Source: SB25 sp050180705 (GTDB taxonomy: Bacteria; Bacteroidota; Bacteroidia; Bacteroidales; Tenuifilaceae). From it: DNA of 64,000 nt. The notes below the pieces were generated by a model. The model did no database searches and was not told the origin of the DNA. It worked only from the letters and a program-made list of their open reading frames with translations. The first letter of the stretch is position 1. Every line of letters starts with the position of its first letter. The stretch is taken from assembly GCA_050180705.1 (NCBI GenBank), contig JBFXDX010000005.1, positions 124,001 to 188,000 of the forward strand. Direction: 5' to 3'. Shown piece by piece: positions 8,127 to 17,071 of the stretch. A program made the translations under genes and the position numbers.

Positions 8127-10277
8127 TTATTCAACAAGTTTCATTTCATCAATAAGACGAGTTGCACCAGCGTATTTGTCGATTATGAATAGTACATAAC
8201 GAATATCAACCGAGATGGTTCTTTGCATATTCTGTTCGAATACGATATCGCCGCTCATTGCTTCCCAGTTTCCGTCGAATGCTATCCCTATAAGTTCTCC
8301 ATTGCCATTTATAACAGGGCTACCGGAGTTTCCTCCTGTTATGTCGTTTGTTGAAATGAAAGCTATTGGCATTTTGCCATTTTCTCCGTAACGACCATAA
8401 TCCTTGGCTTGGTATAAATCCTTAAGTCTTTGAGGAACCACAAATTCCCAGTTATCTGGATCTTCTTTTTCCATTACACCGTCAAGAGTTGTAAGATAGT
8501 CGTAATGTACAGCATCCATGGGATCGTACTTTTTAACTTCGCCATAAGTTAAACGCATTGTAAAGTTTGCATCGGGATACATTGCTTTACCTTGATTCAT
8601 TTCAAGAGTTCCTGCTATAAATAAACGTTGACCTTTCTGTAGTTTCTCGTTTAAAGGTTCAAGTTTTGCAAAAACTTCGTCCCATTTTGCGTAGATCGAT
8701 TTTGCAGCAATAAATGCAGGGTCTTTCTCTAGTGCCTTGATTGATGGTTTTGCTAAGAATGCATATAATTTTGCAGAATCAACAAACATCGATTTACTGT
8801 ACATTTCATCAATGAATTTATCGAAGTTGCCTTTGTATTTGGTGCTAATGGTTTTAAAAATATCTGCTTGGTATTGCTGAGGAACATTTTCAGAGAAAAT
8901 TTTGAACATTGCTTTTGCAACTTTTTGGTCGGTTGGAGCATTGTAATCTTTGTAGAATCCTGCAGCCCGAGCCTTTAGTTTTGCTATTGCCTTGTTGAGA
9001 TCTTCCTTATTGTTCGATTTTAGTAATTCAGGAAGTTGTTCTGCTGCCCCAGCTATTGATATAAGTTCAGTACCGCGGGTAAGCGCTTCGTTAGTATACT
9101 GGATCGCGTGAAGATATTCTTTTCTGCCAGTTACTGCCTCGTTAATTAGATTAAGTGCATCTCCATATTTTTTAACTCTTTCGGGGTTTGCATTAACCCA
9201 TTTGGTGAAATCTGCTTCGTTATTTTTCTTGTAGTCGATTACTTTTAGGCGTTTTAGAGCCTTGTTCATCCCAATGGAGTTTTTCCAGTAGTTGCTCGAT
9301 CCTGCATACTTAGAGGCGTACTTTATATTTACGGCTTTGTCGGCATGCATATCTTTTAGAAGAATCTCTTGACGAATGCCTCTTACAAATATTCTATCGG
9401 CGTTGCTTACCTTTATTCTTTCATCTACTTCCGACGAAGTCATGTAACGTTGAGTACTTCCTGGATATCCCATGATCATTGCAAAATCGCCTTCTTGTTT
9501 TCCTTTTACCGAAACAGGTAGGAAATGTTTTGGTTTGTAGGGAACGTTGTTGGCAGAGAATTTGGCTGGTTTGTTATCCTTGTCAGCATAAATACGGAAT
9601 ACCGAAAAGTCGCCAGTATGACGAGGCCACATCCAGTTGTCGGTATCGGCTCCAAATTTTCCAATCGATGATGGAGGTGCTCCAACCATACGAACATCGG
9701 TAAACTCCTCATAAACCATTAAAAAGAATTGATTACCACCAAAGAAACTTTGAACCATTCCTTTGTAGTTACTGCCTTCTGTAGCCTCTTTGGCTATTTT
9801 GCGGCTTACCTCATTAATTGCTTTATCCCTGTCGGCTTCGCTCATGTCGGCGTTTAGCGCTTCGTTTACCTTTGCTGTCACATCTTCAATACGAATTAGG
9901 AATGTAGCCGTTAGGCCTGGAGTTGGAATCTCATCCTGAAGTGTTTTTGCCCAAAAACCGTCGGCTAAGTAATCGTGTTCAGGGGTGCTGTGTTGTTGAA
10001 TTGCTCCGTAACCGCAATGATGGTTGGTAAGAATAAGTCCTTGATCCGATACAATCTCACCTGTACAACCTCGTCCAAAAATTATAACGGCATCCTTAAT
10101 GCAGGAATTGTTGACGTTATAAATGTCTTCAGCAGTTAGTTTAAATCCTTTTTGCTGCATAGCATCAATGTTGAGCTGCTTGAGCAATGGGAGTAGCCAC
10201 ATGCCTTCGTCGGCACGGGCCATTGTTCCGAATACAAAAAAGAATCCGGCAACAAGAATTAGCAAGCGTTTTTTCAT
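8127..10277 (-). CDS. S46 family dipeptidyl-peptidase (DPP7-like)
   Basis: Periplasmic serine exopeptidase that removes dipeptides from oligopeptides, typical of peptide-fermenting Bacteroidetes. 716 residues with a signal peptide (about 1-22), the catalytic-His region TNHHCGYGAI (His86/87) and the nucleophile in TGGNSGSP (Ser651), as in the chymotrypsin-like S46 fold. The residue 18 after the Ser, which is Arg in acidic-specific DPP11, is Gly here (IAFDGNW), as in DPP7, so preference for hydrophobic penultimate residues is expected. It has a convergent terminator downstream and no clear -7 box in the 58 bases after rnhB, so it may share the upstream transcript. Confidence 0.92.
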   Translation of the reverse strand: MKKRLLILVAGFFFVFGTMARADEGMWLLPLLKQLNIDAMQQKGFKLTAEDIYNVNNSCIKDAVIIFGRGCTGEIVSDQGLILTNHHCGYGAIQQHSTPEHDYLADGFWAKTLQDEIPTPGLTATFLIRIEDVTAKVNEALNADMSEADRDKAINEVSRKIAKEATEGSNYKGMVQSFFGGNQFFLMVYEEFTDVRMVGAPPSSIGKFGADTDNWMWPRHTGDFSVFRIYADKDNKPAKFSANNVPYKPKHFLPVSVKGKQEGDFAMIMGYPGSTQRYMTSSEVDERIKVSNADRIFVRGIRQEILLKDMHADKAVNIKYASKYAGSSNYWKNSIGMNKALKRLKVIDYKKNNEADFTKWVNANPERVKKYGDALNLINEAVTGRKEYLHAIQYTNEALTRGTELISIAGAAEQLPELLKSNNKEDLNKAIAKLKARAAGFYKDYNAPTDQKVAKAMFKIFSENVPQQYQADIFKTISTKYKGNFDKFIDEMYSKSMFVDSAKLYAFLAKPSIKALEKDPAFIAAKSIYAKWDEVFAKLEPLNEKLQKGQRLFIAGTLEMNQGKAMYPDANFTMRLTYGEVKKYDPMDAVHYDYLTTLDGVMEKEDPDNWEFVVPQRLKDLYQAKDYGRYGENGKMPIAFISTNDITGGNSGSPVINGNGELIGIAFDGNWEAMSGDIVFEQNMQRTISVDIRYVLFIIDKYAGATRLIDEMKLVE

Positions 10278-10335
10278 TTTATGATTTTTTGGTTAATTGT
10301 AATTTAATTAATGAAGATTCGACAATTTAGTAATA

Positions 10336-10953
10336 CTAAGGTTTAAAGTCGATTGGAAGTTTAAGTTGAGTATCATTGTTAATGAGTCGATACGATAGTC
10401 GATGGTGCGGGGTAATTCCATATTTAACAATGGCTTCGCGATGAGCCTTGGTTGGATATCCCATGTTTTCATTCCATTTATACTGAGGAAATTCCTTGCT
10501 AAGTTGAATCATATATTCATCGCGGTAGGTTTTTGCAAGGATCGATGCAGCCGCTATAGATTGGTATAGAGCATCGCCATGCACTATGCAGGTATGCGAA
10601 ATGCCTTTGTATAGTTTAAACCTATTACCATCGATTAGTAGATGTTTGGGGCGAACCCTAGTAAGTCCATCTACCGCCTTATGCATGGCAAGTATCGACG
10701 CATTTAGTATGTTGATCTTATCAATTTCTTCATTAGTTACACTTGCGACAGCCCAATCCAAGGCATTGTTTTGGATTATGTCTCTTAGTTCGTTTCGTTT
10801 CTTTTCGGATAGCTGTTTGGAATCGTTTATACTTGGATTCTCGAAATCGGATGGTAAAATTACCGCGGCTGCAAATACTGGGCCCGCCAAGCATCCTCGG
10901 CCAGCTTCATCGCAACCAGCCTCAATAACGCCAAGATTATAGTATGTTTTCAT
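10336..10953 (-). CDS. rnhB: ribonuclease HII
   Basis: Removes ribonucleotides and RNA from RNA-DNA hybrids in the cytoplasm. 205 residues with the diagnostic GCDEAGRGCLAGP motif (Asp15, Glu16) near the start, DSKQLSEKKR, and the conserved LIDGN and AASILAKTYRDEYM segments holding the remaining acidic metal ligands. The standard ATG at 10953 fits. It lies 26 bases downstream of the glycosyltransferase gene and 58 bases upstream of the S46 peptidase, so a three-gene leftward transcript is likely. Confidence 0.96.
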   Translation of the reverse strand: MKTYYNLGVIEAGCDEAGRGCLAGPVFAAAVILPSDFENPSINDSKQLSEKKRNELRDIIQNNALDWAVASVTNEEIDKINILNASILAMHKAVDGLTRVRPKHLLIDGNRFKLYKGISHTCIVHGDALYQSIAAASILAKTYRDEYMIQLSKEFPQYKWNENMGYPTKAHREAIVKYGITPHHRLSYRLINNDTQLKLPIDFKP

Positions 10954-10979
10954 TTATATTGATATCGAAATAGATTGAG

Positions 10980-12104
10980 TTATTCAATACATTTCATGAT
11001 ACTATTGTAAAGAGCCGATGCCGATTTATCCCAGTTGAATTTTGTACGCTGAATTTTTGCATTTGAAACTAACTTTTCGCGCAAGTCGGCATTAAGCCAA
11101 AGATTTGCCATAGCATCTGCAATTTGTTCTGTATTTGTTGGATCAAAATATATGGCGGCATCGCCAGCAACTTCGGGCATCGAGGTTGTTTGAGATACAG
11201 CCAAGGGAATGTTGCAGTACATTGCTTCAAGAATAGGAATTCCAAAGCCTTCGAATAGCGATGGGTAAACCATTGCAAACGATGCCCCAACAATATTTCG
11301 GAGCGAATAAATGTCTTTTCTGCCTGTGAAAACTATGTCATCTTTATATTGACTTTCTTCGTATGCGGTTTTAATAGCATTGGTTTTGAACATTGGTTCT
11401 CCAACTATAACCAGTTTATGATCGGTTTTTATCCTTTTGCGAAATAGCGAATAAGCTCTTATTAATCCATCAACATTTTTTCTGGGATTGAATGCTCCCA
11501 CAAAAACAAAGTAGGGACTACCGTTTGAGATTTCGTTTCTAACATTCATAATTTCAGCATCAGAAAGAGGCTGAAAAACAGGGCTAGCACCATTGTAAAC
11601 AACGTCAACCTTATCGGCGTTAACACCGTAGCATTTTAAAATATCATTTTTAGAAGAGGAACTTACAGTAACAATTCTTGATGCCTTTTGGGCGAACTGA
11701 GGAAAATATCTGTTGAGATACTTCGAGGTAAGCCAAGGTAAGCCTTCGGGCGTGTGATGAAAATTTATATCGTGTATAACCGAAAGTTGCGGTGTGGTTG
11801 AGTTTAACGAGAGGTATCCATCGGGCGATACAAAAACATCAACCTTGTTTTTCCTAAGAAAATTGGCAACGGACCATTCGAACCAAATGTACCAGAGAAA
11901 TGGATGGCGCGATTGTGGCGATAGAACTACTGGTGTAATATTGTTCGAGAATATAAAATCGTTGCTGTAGGGCCTGTCAAAAAGAAAATAAAAGTGATGT
12001 TCGGGGTGTTGCTGGGTAATTCTAAGAAAGTTTTCGTATGTAAACCAACCTATTCCTTCGAGTCTATTTTTGAGAAGCAATCTGGTATTTACTGCAATTT
12101 GCAT
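10980..12104 (-). CDS. GT4 family glycosyltransferase
   Basis: Cytoplasmic or membrane-associated glycosyltransferase with a GT-B fold. 374 residues: an N-terminal acceptor domain (MQIAVNTRLL...), then the C-terminal nucleotide-sugar domain with FVFVGAFNPRKNVDGLIRAY and the EX7E-type motif PSLFEGFGIPILEAM, typical of family GT4. The sugar and acceptor cannot be told from sequence. The divergent flippase gene at 12.3 kb suggests a role in surface polysaccharide. The ATG at 12104 leaves a 190-base intergenic region shared with the flippase. Confidence 0.88.
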   Translation of the reverse strand: MQIAVNTRLLLKNRLEGIGWFTYENFLRITQQHPEHHFYFLFDRPYSNDFIFSNNITPVVLSPQSRHPFLWYIWFEWSVANFLRKNKVDVFVSPDGYLSLNSTTPQLSVIHDINFHHTPEGLPWLTSKYLNRYFPQFAQKASRIVTVSSSSKNDILKCYGVNADKVDVVYNGASPVFQPLSDAEIMNVRNEISNGSPYFVFVGAFNPRKNVDGLIRAYSLFRKRIKTDHKLVIVGEPMFKTNAIKTAYEESQYKDDIVFTGRKDIYSLRNIVGASFAMVYPSLFEGFGIPILEAMYCNIPLAVSQTTSMPEVAGDAAIYFDPTNTEQIADAMANLWLNADLREKLVSNAKIQRTKFNWDKSASALYNSIMKCIE

Positions 12105-12214
12105 TTCGAATCATTTTGCCGCTAATTACATCAATTTTCGGGCAAAATGCAAGAGGAAATTTTTGATAGGTATTAATTCACGCTAATATTTTCATTGTCG
12201 ATAGATGTATTTTC

Positions 12215-12222
12215 TAATTTTG
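12215..12222 (+). promoter_or_regulatory. -7 box upstream of the flippase gene
   Basis: TAATTTTG fits TAnnTTTG; TTG at 12195-12197 is a possible -33 element with a short 17-base spacer. Confidence 0.4.
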
Positions 12223-12297
12223 CTAGAATGTCTAAAACAAACAACTATTCAGAGATTTGTTTAGTAGTGATTATTTTAAAGATTTCGAGTATCTTTA

Positions 12298-13773
12298 TTG
12301 CCGGTTTTTAAAATTTCCGGAGTGAAAAAAATATTTACTACAAATCTTCTTCTATTACTTTTAGTAAATATCCTGATTAAGCCATTCTGGATATTCGGCA
12401 TTGATAGAACGGTGCAGAATATTGTTGGTGCTGGAGAGTACGGAATATTTTACACTCTCTTTAATTTCTCGCTGCTGCTTAATATACTGCTCGATTTTGG
12501 AATGACTAATTTCAACAATAGAGAAATTAGCCGTCATCCACAGCTTTTAGGAAAGTATTTGTCGAATATTGTTGGAATTAAGATTCTTCTGGCTGTTGTA
12601 TATGCCTTTTTTACAATTGTATTGGCAGTAGTGCTTGGCTATGATCGTTACGAGATTAATTTGCTACTATTCTTAGTATTAAATCAATTTTTATCATCGC
12701 TTATTTTATACCTGCGATCGAATATAAGTGGATTGCAACTATTTAAGCTAGATAGTGTACTATCTGTTTTAGATAAAAGCATTATGATAGTTATTTGCGG
12801 GATTTTACTATGGTCGAATTTTTTGCCTGTGAAATTTACCATTAATCATTTTGTTTATGCACAAACAGCATCTTACATTATAGCCACTTTAGTCGTATTT
12901 GCAGTAGTCCTGCGAAAGACTGGAGCGATAACCTTTCGGTTTTATTTCCCCTTCACACTTTCAATGCTTCGTAAAAGTTTTCCTTATGCTGTTTTAGTTT
13001 TGTTAATGACGGTGTATGGGCGTGTTGATTCTGTGATGATAGAAAGAATTCTCCCTAATGGAAACGAGTCGGCTGGTATTTATGCTCAAGCATTTCGGTT
13101 GCTCGATGCTGTAAATATGTTTCCATTCCTATTTGCCAGTTTGCTACTGCCTATATTTTCCAGAATGATTAAGAATCGGTCGAACATTTCATCGTTTGTT
13201 GGTTTTTCTACAATACTTCTTATGGTTCCTGTAATTTCGTTTACAGTTCCAACTTTTGTATTTAGGGGTCATATAATGGATTTGCTTTACCACGAGCACG
13301 CAGTGCACTCGTCTGAGGTATTAGGGGTTCTATTGGGATCGTTTATATTTATTTCAGTGGGATATATCTATGGAACTTTACTTACCGCGCAAGGCGATAT
13401 AAAAAATTTAAATAGAGTTTCGGCAATTGCTGTTGTTGTGAGCATAAGTGTTCAGTTCCTTTTGGTAAGTAAATTTCAGGTTATTGGAGCAGCATTCGGA
13501 AACTTAATAACAAATGGTTTAGCAGCCATACTTTCGTTTTGGTTAGCTTTTAGAAGGTATAGGTTTAAGGTGGACTTTGTTTACATGCTTAGGTTCTTGC
13601 TATTTTTCATTTTGGCGGTAATTTTTTCGCTGATTTTATTTTATGTAAACAAGGAATCGACTACGGTTTATATTATTGCCCTGATTGGTGTTTCATTACT
13701 CTCTCTTATCTTAAAGTTGATTAATTTAAAGGAGTTAGTTTCATTTTTTACAAAGGAGTCGGCGTTGGAGTAA
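12298..13773 (+). CDS. polysaccharide flippase (Wzx-like, MOP superfamily)
   Basis: An integral inner-membrane protein of about 491 residues with 12 or more hydrophobic segments. It resembles the oligosaccharide flippases that turn lipid-linked polysaccharide units across the membrane. The N-terminal segment TNLLLLLLVNILIKPFWIFG and the conserved RVDSVMIERILPNG stretch in the middle support this. The start is uncertain: TTG 12298 or GTG 12322, since no ATG precedes the first membrane segment. It is divergent from the GT4 glycosyltransferase and the only other polysaccharide gene here, so no full cluster is present. Confidence 0.88.
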   Translation: MPVFKISGVKKIFTTNLLLLLLVNILIKPFWIFGIDRTVQNIVGAGEYGIFYTLFNFSLLLNILLDFGMTNFNNREISRHPQLLGKYLSNIVGIKILLAVVYAFFTIVLAVVLGYDRYEINLLLFLVLNQFLSSLILYLRSNISGLQLFKLDSVLSVLDKSIMIVICGILLWSNFLPVKFTINHFVYAQTASYIIATLVVFAVVLRKTGAITFRFYFPFTLSMLRKSFPYAVLVLLMTVYGRVDSVMIERILPNGNESAGIYAQAFRLLDAVNMFPFLFASLLLPIFSRMIKNRSNISSFVGFSTILLMVPVISFTVPTFVFRGHIMDLLYHEHAVHSSEVLGVLLGSFIFISVGYIYGTLLTAQGDIKNLNRVSAIAVVVSISVQFLLVSKFQVIGAAFGNLITNGLAAILSFWLAFRRYRFKVDFVYMLRFLLFFILAVIFSLILFYVNKESTTVYIIALIGVSLLSLILKLINLKELVSFFTKESALE

Positions 13774-13826
13774 GAAAAGTTACTATTGATATCTTCTAAA
13801 AGTGAATTGATAAAAAAAAATGGTAA

Positions 13827-13859
13827 TTTTGATTATTAAGTATCGAAACTATATCTTTA
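13827..13859 (+). promoter_or_regulatory. candidate promoter of the SiaC-like pair
   Basis: TTTTG (13827-13831), 20 bases, then TATCTTTA (13852-13859), one mismatch from TAnnTTTG, 24 bases before ATG 13884. Confidence 0.5.
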
Positions 13860-13883
13860 GCTACCAACAAAATTATTTTATCA

Positions 13884-14393
13884 ATGGGTATTCTAATAGA
13901 CAAAACCGCTGATTGCCCGTACATTAATTTCTCTGAGGATGGAACTCTCGATATCGAGGGACGTTCTATCACAGAGGATCCTTTTACATTTTGGCAACCT
14001 CTTTTGGAGTGGATCGAGAGTTACATTCAGAATCCGGCACCTCAAACTATGGTTAATGTTTATTTGGAGTATTCGAATAGCAGTTCCAATAAATATATTA
14101 ATGAGTTATTACGAAAACTTGAGGATTCGCATGGTAAAAGGACCGATGTGATGGTTAATTGGAACTATGAGGAGGACGATGAGTCGGTTTTCCAGCTTGG
14201 TAAAGATTTTGAGTCGATGCTAAAAATTCCATTTAATTTCTTAGAGATTGATGTTGATAAAGAAAGAGCCAAAAAGATCAAGATTAGGAACAAGAAAAGT
14301 GGAAGCGAGGCGATTATAACAGCCCGTTACTGGGATGCAATAGTAAGGAATGGGCATGGCGAGGATTACCAAATTTTACAGGAAATTTCATAA
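13884..14393 (+). CDS. SiaC-like (DUF1987) signalling protein with C-terminal extension
   Basis: A 169-residue cytoplasmic protein. Residues about 1-128 match the SiaC/DUF1987 pattern: a short beta start (YINFSEDGTLDIEGRSI), FWQPLLEWIESYIQNP, a strand and helix NSSSNKYINELLRKLE, and NWNYEEDDESVFQLGKDFE. In Pseudomonas SiaC a Thr in the equivalent loop is phosphorylated by SiaB and dephosphorylated by SiaA; here the position is Ser (YSNSSSNK), whereas the next gene has Thr. Residues about 130-169 form a basic extra tail (KERAKKIKIRNKKSG) absent from the two other copies in this window. It lies 41 bases upstream of the second copy; no SiaA, SiaB or SiaD gene is adjacent. Confidence 0.82.
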   Translation: MGILIDKTADCPYINFSEDGTLDIEGRSITEDPFTFWQPLLEWIESYIQNPAPQTMVNVYLEYSNSSSNKYINELLRKLEDSHGKRTDVMVNWNYEEDDESVFQLGKDFESMLKIPFNFLEIDVDKERAKKIKIRNKKSGSEAIITARYWDAIVRNGHGEDYQILQEIS

Positions 14394-14434
14394 TCCAATT
14401 AATTTTTTGCATATTTGTTTTAAAATTGGCTTAA

Positions 14435-14821
14435 ATGGTAAAGTTTGAACTAAAAGAGACCGCAACTACCCCGTTTGTTAACTTCGATCACACTTCTGGA
14501 GTTATTAAAATGGAAGGACGATCAATTCCTGAGAATGTGATCGACTTCTATCAGCCAATTCTACGTTGGATCGACGAATATGCTCAGAATCCACTTCCAG
14601 CAACATTAGTTTATCTTAAGTTCGAATATTTTAACACCAGTTCGTCTAAGCGAATCTTCGATATCATGAAGAAATTGGAGAAAATGGCTATCGATACTGG
14701 AACAAAGGTAACAATTAATTGGTACTTCGAAGAGGATGATGAAGATATATACTTTGCTGGGAATGATTACAAGGCGTTAATTAACAAGGTAGAATTTAAC
14801 TTGATTGAACTTAAAGGTTAG
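14435..14821 (+). CDS. SiaC-like (DUF1987) signalling protein
   Basis: A 128-residue protein of normal SiaC/DUF1987 length, with GRSIPENVIDFYQPILRWI, the phospho-loop motif YFNTSSSKRIFD carrying a Thr, and INWYFEEDDEDI. These proteins act as phosphorylation-controlled partners that switch an effector on or off (a diguanylate cyclase in Pseudomonas); the partner here is unknown. It is the second of a tandem pair and ends 20 bases before a strong bidirectional terminator that separates it from the convergent 7TMR-DISM sensor. The paralogue at 60.2 kb is more like this copy than like the first. Confidence 0.85.
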   Translation: MVKFELKETATTPFVNFDHTSGVIKMEGRSIPENVIDFYQPILRWIDEYAQNPLPATLVYLKFEYFNTSSSKRIFDIMKKLEKMAIDTGTKVTINWYFEEDDEDIYFAGNDYKALINKVEFNLIELKG

Positions 14822-14840
14822 AGCTTAAGGCGATAAAAAG

Positions 14841-14864
14841 AAAAGCACCGTTAGGTGCTTTTTT
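14841..14864. terminator. bidirectional terminator between the siaC-like pair and the sensor gene
   Basis: Stem AAAAGCACC/GGTGCTTTT (14841-14849 with 14854-14862), loop GTTA, with T runs on both sides. Confidence 0.85.
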
Positions 14865-14881
14865 CGTTTTTATTAGTGACG

Positions 14882-16885
14882 CTAGTTTTTCTGTACAGCG
14901 TCTTCTTTTAATATCTCATATTGCTCACGTATCATCTCAAGTTCCTCTAAGTTCTGACGTAATTTCTCTTCATTTTCCTGCATTTGCTGGGAACTTACTT
15001 TAAATTGCTGAATCAACTTTATATTTTCTTCGTTCATTTTAACCGTGTTGATATTATTAGCCACTATGTCCGATATCTTTTTAACGAATTCAATCTCAAC
15101 CTCTGTAATTTCTTTGAAACTAGCTAGTTCTATTACACCTAATACTGTTTTATCAAAATTTAGCGGAGTAAGAAGTAACGCTTTTGGAGATGCGCTGCCA
15201 AGCCCAGAATTGATCGCCAAGTAATTATTTGGTATATTTTCGACAAGTTGAACTTGATTCTGGGAAAATGCAGCACCAACTAGTCCACTGTCAGTATCTA
15301 TTGTAGTATTTCTTTCTTTAGTTTCTTTGTTAAGGCCGTATTCTGCAATGAGTTTCAGTTGTCTACTATCATTGTCATCTACCACATAGAAAGCACCTAC
15401 TTTTGCATCGATATATTTAATTAGTGCCGAAAGTACATTGCTGCAAAGCATTTGGAGATCATCCTTATTTTGGACAATTACTTCGTTGAGTAATGTTACT
15501 CCATGGTTAATCCAGTTCTGAAGTTTCTCTTTTTCCTGATGTTGAGGAAGTATGTTGTGTTGCGATTTTAGTTCACCGGTTCGTTCTTCTATCCGTTTCT
15601 CGAGATTTTCCTTTTCGTGCTGAAGTTGAACTCCCAAAATTTCGTTATGGTTAATAGCCCTAGCCGATTTAATGTTGATAGAAATAGATTGTAGAAGCAT
15701 AAAAATAACTAATCCATAAGGAGCAACGTAGGCCGTTTGAATTATTCCCATGCTGCTTAAAACGTCATTTATTGCTGTAGAGTAAAGAATAAACATGCCA
15801 ATAAAGGTGTATATAGCATGAGGTCTTTTCCTTAATGTTGCACGAAGCAAAATTCCGAAGGTTAGGTATAATCCCCCTATTAGTACATACAGTTCGTAAA
15901 TGGTTCGGAATTTTCCATAAAAATTGGCCGATGTGAATATTACCAACAGCGAGATTGCAATTCCAACATAAACATACGATTTCATTAGTTTGCGTGGAAA
16001 ATCTTGCTTAAATAAATCGTATATAAATAGTGCAAAAAGAGGAATCGTCGCAAATCCTGATAGATTGTCGAGTTTAAACAGTATTTCCCAGTTTAAATTA
16101 GGGAGAATATAGGTTATTATTCTGTCGCCAGTTGAAATGTTGCGCAGTATCATTACCAAGCAAACAATGCTGAAGTATAGGTTCGATTTGTCTTCGCGTC
16201 GGAGCCAGAACAGGCTAAGATGATTTATTCCTATCAGCAGGATGATTCCAATTATAATGAGATTCAGAATATCCATCGATCTTGTATCGGCTGTAAGATT
16301 TTCGTACTTGCTTAGATAGATCGGAAAGTGTAGCCCTCCTCGTTGATGGCTGTAATTTGATACCTGAATAACTATTTCGATATTTCTGTTAGCAGAATCA
16401 ACGATAAATGGCACATCTTGATATTTAAAACCTGCTTCCGAGATTTCTTTTGTTTTTCCAACCTTTCCAACTTCGGCAATTAGGTTTCCGTTTACCCATA
16501 GTTTGTAGTTCGAGAATATTGTCGATAGTTTTAAACCATAAACAGCTTGGTTAACCTCGGTATTTTTGTGAATTACTAAACGGTATGTGGCGTATCCTCT
16601 GTTGGGTAACTTTTTATCATCTATTTTGTATGTTGTCCACGATTTGGGAATCTTTACGTATTGTGGTGTTCGCTTAACTGTGGAGTCGTTAAAGTCTTTT
16701 GGTTCTAGAAGTTGATTCCAGTAAAATTCGCAGTCGCCCCGAAGTTTAAGAATGTTGTTTTGTAGAAAGGTTGATCCGCTTAGTTCTATAGTTCCATTGT
16801 GTGCCGAAAATGTTTCTTGGGTGTTTGCATGCGACGATGCTATAAAACCAATCGAAAATATAAGGAGAAGAAATTTAAATCTCAT
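14882..16885 (-). CDS. 7TMR-DISM membrane sensor with GAF domain and no output domain
   Basis: A 667-residue receptor-like protein. There is a signal peptide (about 1-20), then an extracellular 7TMR-DISMED2-type ligand domain (about 30-195; GYATYRLVI, LWVNGNLIAEVGKVG, QVSNYSHQRGG), seven membrane helices (about 205-395), a coiled coil (about 405-440), a GAF-like domain (about 465-610; VGAFYVVDD, LLLTPLNFDKTVLGVIELAS), and a final coiled coil. The known family usually ends in a histidine kinase, GGDEF or SpoIIE phosphatase domain; none is present, and the frame ends cleanly at a normal stop. It is convergent with the SiaC-like pair, which fits a signalling link, but that is inference. Confidence 0.85.
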   Translation of the reverse strand: MRFKFLLLIFSIGFIASSHANTQETFSAHNGTIELSGSTFLQNNILKLRGDCEFYWNQLLEPKDFNDSTVKRTPQYVKIPKSWTTYKIDDKKLPNRGYATYRLVIHKNTEVNQAVYGLKLSTIFSNYKLWVNGNLIAEVGKVGKTKEISEAGFKYQDVPFIVDSANRNIEIVIQVSNYSHQRGGLHFPIYLSKYENLTADTRSMDILNLIIIGIILLIGINHLSLFWLRREDKSNLYFSIVCLVMILRNISTGDRIITYILPNLNWEILFKLDNLSGFATIPLFALFIYDLFKQDFPRKLMKSYVYVGIAISLLVIFTSANFYGKFRTIYELYVLIGGLYLTFGILLRATLRKRPHAIYTFIGMFILYSTAINDVLSSMGIIQTAYVAPYGLVIFMLLQSISINIKSARAINHNEILGVQLQHEKENLEKRIEERTGELKSQHNILPQHQEKEKLQNWINHGVTLLNEVIVQNKDDLQMLCSNVLSALIKYIDAKVGAFYVVDDNDSRQLKLIAEYGLNKETKERNTTIDTDSGLVGAAFSQNQVQLVENIPNNYLAINSGLGSASPKALLLTPLNFDKTVLGVIELASFKEITEVEIEFVKKISDIVANNINTVKMNEENIKLIQQFKVSSQQMQENEEKLRQNLEELEMIREQYEILKEDAVQKN

Positions 16886-17006
16886 GTTTTACCTTTTTTC
16901 AAATTTTAATCTAAGATACAAGTAAATTTTAGATGAGAAAGAAATTTTAGATGAGAGTTGAAATACTTTTATAGCCTTTTTCCCATGCAACTTGTCTTAA
17001 AAAACT

Positions 17007-17045
17007 AAAACACAGAGACGTGTTGAAAAACTGTCTCTGTGTTTT
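17007..17045. terminator. terminator of the leftward radical-SAM group
   Basis: A 13-bp stem (AAAACACAGAGAC with GTCTCTGTGTTTT) and a 13-base loop; A/T-rich ends give a T run in either direction. It lies 27 bases after the stop of the DUF3795 gene. Confidence 0.75.
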
Positions 17046-17071
17046 AACGTTTCACCCGAAAAAGAATTTCT

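Noticed and set aside
10586..10942. 118-codon plus-strand frame antisense to rnhB
   Set aside because: A reverse-strand shadow of a certain gene, with no recognisable domain or promoter.
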